A program made the position numbers and the translations under genes. A DNA stretch of 64,000 bases from Bidens hawaiensis (taxonomy: Eukaryota; Streptophyta; Magnoliopsida; Asterales; Asteraceae), in NCBI GenBank assembly GCA_021521415.1, contig JAIQDT010001095.1:371501-435500 (forward strand). The letters run 5' to 3'. Below the pieces are notes generated by a model. It worked only from the letters and a program-made list of their open reading frames with translations, searched no databases and was not told where the DNA came from. How positions within the stretch are numbered: position 1 is the first letter of the stretch; each line of letters starts with the position of its first letter. This document shows positions 58,152-64,000 of the stretch, piece after piece.

Positions 58152-60012
58152 ATGGGATGGTCAAACCCGAGTAACCTTGTTTTGTTCTTTATTAAAAAAA
58201 ACTTCATTATCGCTGAGAATTATGTCGGTTGCTCAAGTTTGAAGGACATATTCTTGAATGTGTTTGGTCCTTTTATCTACTTGTAGATTCAAAGGATAGC
58301 CATTAACCAATAACTGAAAGCATCTGGGGCGATTGTGATGTGTTTCTATTCTTTCGCTGAAAATTATGTCGGTAATACTAAGTTTGAGGACACATATTCA
58401 TATGTGGTTGGTCCTGTAAACCAACTGGACATACAGAATAGCCATTTACCTAAGAACTAAGAAGTGACCGGGGCGATTGAATTTTAAATGTTTTTCTATT
58501 TTCTCTGGGAAGTGATATAATTATTCAGTCTATAGCTTTTCAAAAAGATTCAAAGTTTGTCTTTTAATTGAAAATTGATACAACCTTTAGAAAATGATAG
58601 ATAAATTGATTTTGTATGCATAACCGGTGAAGTTATTAAGCTTAAAAGGCTTTAGAACAGTCATTGTTTGTCATGGTAGCTTTCCATGATGCGTAAAAGT
58701 TGAAGTGATACAAACTAAATTTGCCAGATTTACTGTGGAGGGTCATTTTGAAGAAATAAGCATGTCTCCACATATATCTTTCCGAATGATAGGCAGGAAA
58801 GTGATTCCCCAGTCATATACGAGCCCGTTAGTGTCTTGATCATAAAAACAAAAATATATTCTGTTTCTTTACTTCATTTATAGAAAAAAAATGTTATATG
58901 AAGTTGTTGACTTTACAATTCAAAAGCCTAATACTACAAGGACGGGGCACTCAAATAAGTCATGTACACACTTAATGAATGGCATGTAAAGCCGAATATC
59001 ATGTATAAATTTTGATCAAGCACTAGGGGTTGAAGTCAAATTGGGGTGATCTGGGTAAAGCCAAATATGCCTTAAGAATAGATAGAGGAGGCATCACAAG
59101 TCCATAAGTGATGTCCATCTAAATTCTGTACCTAATTGAACCTAACTCGTATCACGGATGCAATGAAATCATGCTAAGTGTTCGTATACATGTCTTCAAC
59201 CTGTTTCTCTATGTCATAATAACGCCGAACACGAATCCTTGTGACATCACCTTAATCAATATGATTCCATGTTCGGATCTTTTCATAAACGCATTGGTTG
59301 CTCTCAAAGACTGAAATTTGATCCCGTCAACCTTAATTTTCTTTATTTTTGGAGCAGTTTTTCTTTTGTATCACGGGTTACTCGTTTTGTTCTAAGTGTT
59401 TCAAAAGTATTATTTTACACTAACTTCGCCATAGCGAAGTTATTGTTTGGGCGAAGTTACTCTAACTTCGCCTCCGGGGTTTTCCAAAGGGTATATAACC
59501 AGGCCTTGGGTAAAATACGGTCAAACTCGTTTTCAAAACCCTTGGCAAACTTGTCTTAAGAATCGGCCTTGCTCAATATATGTTATGATTCTTCTATTAA
59601 GGTTCGAATTCTTATGATAATTCACAATTCAATATCAGTTTTTGTGGATTCATACCGTACAGCGGAGTATTATTGATTTTTATAAAACGGTGCTTTACCT
59701 CTTTTATACTCCTTCACTGTTAATATATTCGTGATATCGAGGTGTGATTGACATTAATCGGAACTTTGTTAACCTATGTGGAGGATCTGATTGTATTAGT
59801 TTGCAAGAAAAGAGTGTTGTGATTCTTTGATGTTCTGGAAGCGAAGTTACCTTTAAGGCGAAGTTACCTTAACTTCGCCAAAACATTAATTTCGCTTCCC
59901 TTATGTTCTCAGAGTATCTTTGCTGGACCTCAAACTTCGTCATTAACATGTCAGGCGAAGTTAACAACTATTTACGTATTTTTCGAACTTGGATCGTTTT
60001 GAACTGCAGATA
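58152..60012 (+). repeat. Long copia spacer with tandem units and GCGAAGTT motifs
   Basis: This lies between pol and the third ORF. A unit starting CGCTGA(G/A)AATTATGTCGG is present twice (58211 and 58355, period 144 bp). Clusters of AACTTCGC/GCGAAGTT occur at 59420-59470 and 59838-59960. The segment of about 58560-58860 recurs inverted at about 62680-62960. No gene is supported; the open frame at 59269-59559 is probably chance. Confidence 0.6.
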
Positions 60013-61992
60013 TGGCTCAGGTTGCTGGTGCTTGTGGCGGTCGTAGATCCTATTGTGTCTGCTGCCGAATAGTTCGGTCTTGATGTTGCCTTTGGGGGAC
60101 AAGGTTTTTTTGATATGACTGTGTTTGATACTTCTGAAGTTCAAGTTTCGTTAGTTTATGTGTCTGGGGTTCATGTTCCTTTGGTTGCTACTTGTGTGGG
60201 TCCATCAATAAGACCGACTAAGGATTCTGAGGAAACCTTGTCTGATTCTTCCACAGATGAGGCTGTTGAAGCTCAGAGGGTTCTGGCTGCGCAGGAGAGG
60301 ATTCAAGGAAAACGATAGAAAGATTCGGATTATGATAGTGAGTCTGATTTTGAGGAAGAGATGTATGCGTTAGTCCGTCGATCCAAAAGGGCTAGAGCTG
60401 AAGAAAGCTCGAGCGTTGTTCACTTTTCTCCTCCACAGTTGTCTGGTATGTCTACACTTGTACCATCCTCATCTGCTCCGTTACTAGTGACATCTGGTAT
60501 ACCAACGGTGGCTTTGTCAGCACCGTCTATTGTACCATCTGCGGCTGAGATATCAGCGCCAAAAATTGTTTCTTTACCACCGCGTACTGTTACTACATCT
60601 GAAGTGGTAGCCATGTTTGTTGAATCTACTTTGGTGGCTACTGTTGGGTCCTCGGTTACAATTCCACCTCCTGTTACTATTCCGTCTACATCAGAGATTC
60701 CAGTAACTTTGGGTATCCCTCCACCGTATGCTCATGACATTTCTCAGATCTCATTTGCTTTTGATACTTCTTTGTCAGATTCAGAGCGGATAGCGGCTCT
60801 GGAACGTGTTGTAGCTAAGCTATCAAGAATCCATCTCATCCAAACTCAGGCTATTCAACGTCTCGTAGCTGAAAATCAAATTCAGTCATCTCTCCTGATC
60901 GAAAATGGTAAACTCTTTGATGCTCTTAAGCAGTTCTTAGCATCTCAGAGGGAGAGAAGTTGCAAGGGAGACGATTTGAGGACAAAGAGGAGGGAGGACA
61001 TAGATGATGATCCCAATGCATCGGAAGATGCAGGTGGTGAGCTGCCAAGAACTGAACAAACTCTTGGGGCTTCCACATCTCAGGGGGAGTCTACTGCTCC
61101 ATCTGGCAGTGCTGGTGGTGAGACTATTGTGGTGGATGATGAGGATGACACGGTTGAGTATGTGTTATCATTTAGTGAGATTGAAAAGATTGGCGAACAG
61201 ATTGAGATTAACAGTGGTTTAGAGGAAGGTGAGATACTGGATGATAGTGTGTCGGGTGATTCTGAATGGGAGGAACAACCTAGGTAGAAAGAAGAATGTG
61301 TTCATTGGTATGTCAAGATAAAGAAACCAGTGGTACCTCCGATGTTCAAGAGGAGTTATAATATCAAAGGATGTGCTGAGTCGAAGAAGGGAATCATCTC
61401 TTGGCTTTATGATGATCAGCTGAAGTTGTTTGTGGTTAAGAGGTATGATGGGATTCAGTAATTTGCAAAGAAGCTAAGATCGTTCAACACATTTCCTGAA
61501 TGTGAGGTGAAGGATTTGGCACGTCTGAGGTTGATTAATAGGAGTGAGGATATGTTTGATGGTTGGGTCGGTAAGATTGTGTGGAGTGAGGTTGTCAAAG
61601 AGAAAAAGTTTGTGTTGTTAAAGCCTCAGAAGGGTAAATTGATTGAGGATACTGAAAGGGGGTTGTGAGCAGATGGTAAGCCTTGGATGGTCATGAAATA
61701 TAAACCAGTTCGATGTCTAAAAGAGGCTCCAATGAAGATAATGCCTCAGGATGTGATGAAAGATCTGAAATGGTGGTATGTTTATTGTGAGACCGTTGAA
61801 GCTGTGATGGAAGATCAAGACGAACATGAGATCTTGAGGGTGTACGATCTCATGCACCTGGTTAACTTGTCTCAAGCTGATTTGTAGGTACTAAACGAAA
61901 GGAAGATCTTTTATATTCCAGCATGGAAAGATGAAGCGAGGAAGTATCAAAGGGTGGTCTCGGTTTGTGTGAGACAAGGAGTGCATGCTTGA
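60013..61992 (+). pseudogene. Third ORF of the SIRE-type copia element, function unknown
   Basis: A possible start is MAQVAGACGGRRSYC at 60013, but the best open part is 60361-61287 (308 codons). That part has a Ser/Pro/Val-rich region (60420-60740), a predicted coiled coil around SERIAALERVVAKLSRIHLI (about 60778-60930), and an acidic C-terminus (DDEDDTVEYVLSFSEIEKI, GLEEGEILDD). After a TAG at 61285 the same product seems to continue with FKRSYNIKGCAESKKGIISW, KDLARLRLINRSEDMFDGW and DLMHLVNLSQADL, broken by stops near 61459, 61666 and 61885. No transmembrane segment or signal peptide is obvious, so calling it env-like would rest on position only. Confidence 0.55.
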
Positions 61993-62069
61993 AGATGGAG
62001 AGTACAGCTTTTGGGTTACAAGACGAGACTGAGCTATAAGAGAAATGAAGCTACTGCCAAGGGGGAGTC

Positions 62070-62479
62070 TGTTGGTGCAGGATGCCAGTAGTTCATTAGT
62101 CTTTAGCTTATCATGTCTGTAATCAGTATTTTGCTTGTTACGTTTTGGTGAACTTGATGGTTAATGTTTTATTTATTAGCGAATTTAGCAAGTAGCGAAG
62201 TTAGGGACAACTTCGCCAAGTGTGTTTGGCGAAGTTGTCGAGGTTCTATATAACCTAACTTCGGCTTTTATATTTTGTAAGTTTTGGGTCATAACTTGTG
62301 GACATCTGGCTTATTGGTTAAGAGCTCTAGAAGCTAATAACAATTAAGTCTTTGTTATACGTGTTCGTTTTTATTACGTGTTCGTTTATCTCGGTTACAC
62401 ACTTGTAATCGTATACTTAGGGGATTCTGCACCCTTCGTGTACGAGATACTCCTGTGTAGATCCGGCTGGGAACCTACA
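62070..62479 (+). mobile_element. 3' LTR of the SIRE-type copia element
   Basis: TGTTGGTGCAGGATGCC to GGGAACCTACA, 410 bp, preceded by AAGGGGGAGTC. It contains the perfect 14-bp hairpin GACAACTTCGCCAA (62206-62219) and TTGGCGAAGTTGTC (62226-62239). Confidence 0.85.
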
Positions 62480-62951
62480 TAAACAAATATGTTTACGCTT
62501 CAAGGTTGAACGTTGGACTTACAAGCCATTCGGACTTACAGGCCTTACATTCAGGGTGTTTAGGACTTATTTGAATGCCCCACCCTTGTAGTTCTAGTTT
62601 AACCCTTTTAGCTTTTTGAAAGAAGAATTTTAATGACACCATATTATATATATTTAACTTAGAAACATAATATTTTTGGTGATCAAGACACTAACAGGCT
62701 CGTGTATGACTGGGTAATTGCTTTTCTGCCTATCATTCGGAAAGATGTATCCGGAGACATGCACACATCTTCAACATGACTCTCCACAGTAAGTTTAGCA
62801 GATTAATTTATATCACTTCAACTTTTACGCATCATGGAAAGCTACCATACAAATCAATGACTGTTCAAAAGCCTTTCTTAGCTTAGTAACTTCACACGTT
62901 TGACACACATAACCAATTTAACCATCATTTTCCAAAGGTTGGATCAAATTT
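62480..62951 (-). mobile_element. Spacer of a second, inverted SIRE-type copia element
   Basis: 62480-62676 is unassigned. From about 62677 to 62950 the sequence is the inverted counterpart of 58560-58860 (shared words include GATCAAGACACTAAC, GCCTATCATTCGGAAAGAT and TTACGCATCATGGAAAGCTACCAT), i.e. the spacer of another copia element on the minus strand. Confidence 0.65.
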
Positions 62952-63886
62952 TCATTTGGAAATATTTTGAGCTTCTAAAAATGTTTTAGAAGATATTTTA
63001 AAACATATTTTGACACACATACCAAGTCTCTCATGAGGCACTGCCGGGTGTTGAGACATAGTTGTACGAGGCGGTGGAACACCAATGATTACACCTGCTC
63101 CAGCTGATACACGTCTCTTGGCTGGAACCTCAGAAGCCGGTGTTTTACCCTTTCGTTTCCTTTCACGTTGAGCTGCAATTGTGGCAGCTAACGTGGCATC
63201 GACTGCAGCTTGTTGTTCTTGAAGAGCTGCATCACCAGCACCACCATGTCCACCATCACCACCATCATCATCTCCATCGTTCCCACCTTCTCCTCCCTCA
63301 CGCTCGGAATCCGATTCATCATGGATCCAGCGATCCTCGGGAGGACATATATAATCCGGATTAATAATGTGACCAATCATACGTTTGTCCCATGGCCTCT
63401 CCTTATGATAGATCTTCATTCTACGTACAGTTTCGGCCTTCATGTGTTCCAAAGGAAGCACATCGTCCACCAATGTTTGATCAATAACTAAGTTTGGTAT
63501 CAAATCTTGAATTATCAACTGCAGAAATCGGGGATACATTAAGAACTTCTTCTTCTGAGCCATTTGCTGAACTTGCTCTTTCAAATGATCGAGACCATTT
63601 CTGAGAAGTTGAATGGTTTATTGAGAACAAGTGCCACAAATGCCAATTGTAGACTAATTCGGCATTCATCAAATCCACCTTTACGATCACCCAAACAATG
63701 AATTAATACATGTAAAAGATACTTGTAGGGAGGGCATAAACCATTCTTGTTAAACATAGAACCCTCAATGTCTCCACCATAACGTACACGTCTGAACAAA
63801 CCCTTGATTAACTCCCTATCAAACTCACTTGGGTTATCATCATTGTCCCCAAACCGAAGCACCCTTCTAATCACTTCAAAATCCAT
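62952..63886 (-). pseudogene. Third ORF of a second SIRE-type copia element (minus strand), partial
   Basis: 63886-63581 encodes MDFEVIRRVLRFGDNDDNPS, FRRVRYGGDIEGSMFNKNGL and LIHCLGDRKGGFDECRISLQ. A 1-2 base frameshift near 63583 leads to LKEQVQQMAQKKKFLMYPRF and a variable tail: DRWIHDESDSEREGGEGGND, an Asp/Gly-rich run, an Ala/Gln-rich stretch (AALQEQQAAVDATLAATIAA) and a basic RKRKGKTPASEVPAKRR patch. The second frame is 210 codons (63584-62952). I recall this kind of protein as common after pol in Asteraceae copia elements, but the function is unknown. It extends past the window end. It does not resemble the third ORF at 60013. Confidence 0.55.
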
Positions 63887-64000
63887 TGTTATTGGAGTTT
63901 GGTTGATAGTGGCTTGAATGTGATTCTCGACTTCAACAAACTCAGCATTATTCCAGAACTGCCTAATAATGCTCAGATAAACAGTAGGTCGAGCAGTTAT
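63887..64000 (-). mobile_element. Continuation of the minus-strand copia third ORF to the window end
   Basis: Upstream of the ATG at 63886 the same frame seems to continue (complement reads EFVEVENHIQATI-like sequence), so the true start is probably outside the window. Confidence 0.4.

Larger units (their letters stand above)
52655..62479 (+). mobile_element. SIRE-type Ty1-copia element, decayed, with a third ORF
   Basis: 5' LTR from 52655 (TGTTGGTGCAGG), end uncertain near 53061. 3' LTR 62070-62479, preceded by the purine tract AAGGGGGAGTC. Order: LTR, leader with GCGAAGTT motifs (53285-53440), gag (53493-54699, 55174-about 56270), RT-RNase H (56280-58151), a long spacer (58152-60000), third ORF (60013-61990), LTR. 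An extra long ORF downstream of pol is characteristic of the SIRE/Maximus copia lineage. The protease and integrase region is deleted near 56270-56300. The putative target duplications do not match by eye (left flank ends GATATT, right flank starts TAAAC). Confidence 0.8.

Noticed and set aside
63140..63491. Histidine-rich plus-strand open frames
   Set aside because: They are the antisense of the Asp/Gly-rich segment of the minus-strand copia third ORF.

Overview
The window is plant nuclear DNA, most likely from a eudicot and probably from the daisy family (Asteraceae). The evidence is AT-rich sequence, GT-AG introns, a MIKC*-type MADS-box gene, and dense nested LTR retrotransposons (Ty1-copia of the SIRE type and Ty3-gypsy), a CACTA element and MITEs. 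The Asteraceae assignment is inference from the style of the copia third ORF and has not been tested. I see no bacterial, organellar or CRISPR feature.

Positions 1-16300 hold three nested transposons. A minus-strand copia element (LTR 15915-16300, gag 13140-15153) was interrupted by a large CACTA element whose right terminus is at 13132. The CACTA element was then entered, inside its left subterminal repeats, by another LTR element (LTR 212-1459). The CACTA interior carries a decayed En/Spm-type accessory transposase gene on the minus strand (about 2680-5678), a B3-domain-like gene on the minus strand (6409-7627), a ULP1-associated-type gene on the plus strand (9350-10399) and an unidentified minus-strand gene (11654-12109).

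Positions 16591-38219 are a tandem triplication of a unit of about 3.5 kb. Each unit joins a non-coding LTR-like repeat to the promoter and MADS-box exon 1 of an AGL104-like gene. Unit A is inflated by a 3.1-kb solo LTR (19265-22370, target duplication CGTGA) and a gypsy element (22754-29819). Unit C contains a hAT-type MITE (35036-35673). The first two MADS-box copies (30197, 33744) are orphan first exons.

The third copy continues into what looks like a complete gene, 37904-41090: 16 exons, 1242 coding bases, 413 residues, all phases consistent in my hand assembly. It is the only convincing intact host gene here. Inside it, a phase-0 exon of 54-57 bases and its intron of about 79 bases are repeated at a period of 133-136 bp, giving five whole repeat exons plus a sixth fused to the next coding segment. 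This is the most unusual structure in the window.

Positions 42890-50087 are a decayed, 5'-truncated gypsy element with a 3.1-kb 3' LTR of the same family as the solo LTR at 19265. After an AT-rich spacer with a Harbinger-type MITE (51706-51918), positions 52655-62479 are a decayed SIRE-type copia element. It keeps gag, RT-RNase H and a long third ORF, lacks recognisable protease and integrase, and contains a solo LTR of related type at 54700-55168. The last 1.3 kb is part of another such element in opposite orientation. No computation was run: all exon joins, repeats and target duplications were read by eye.
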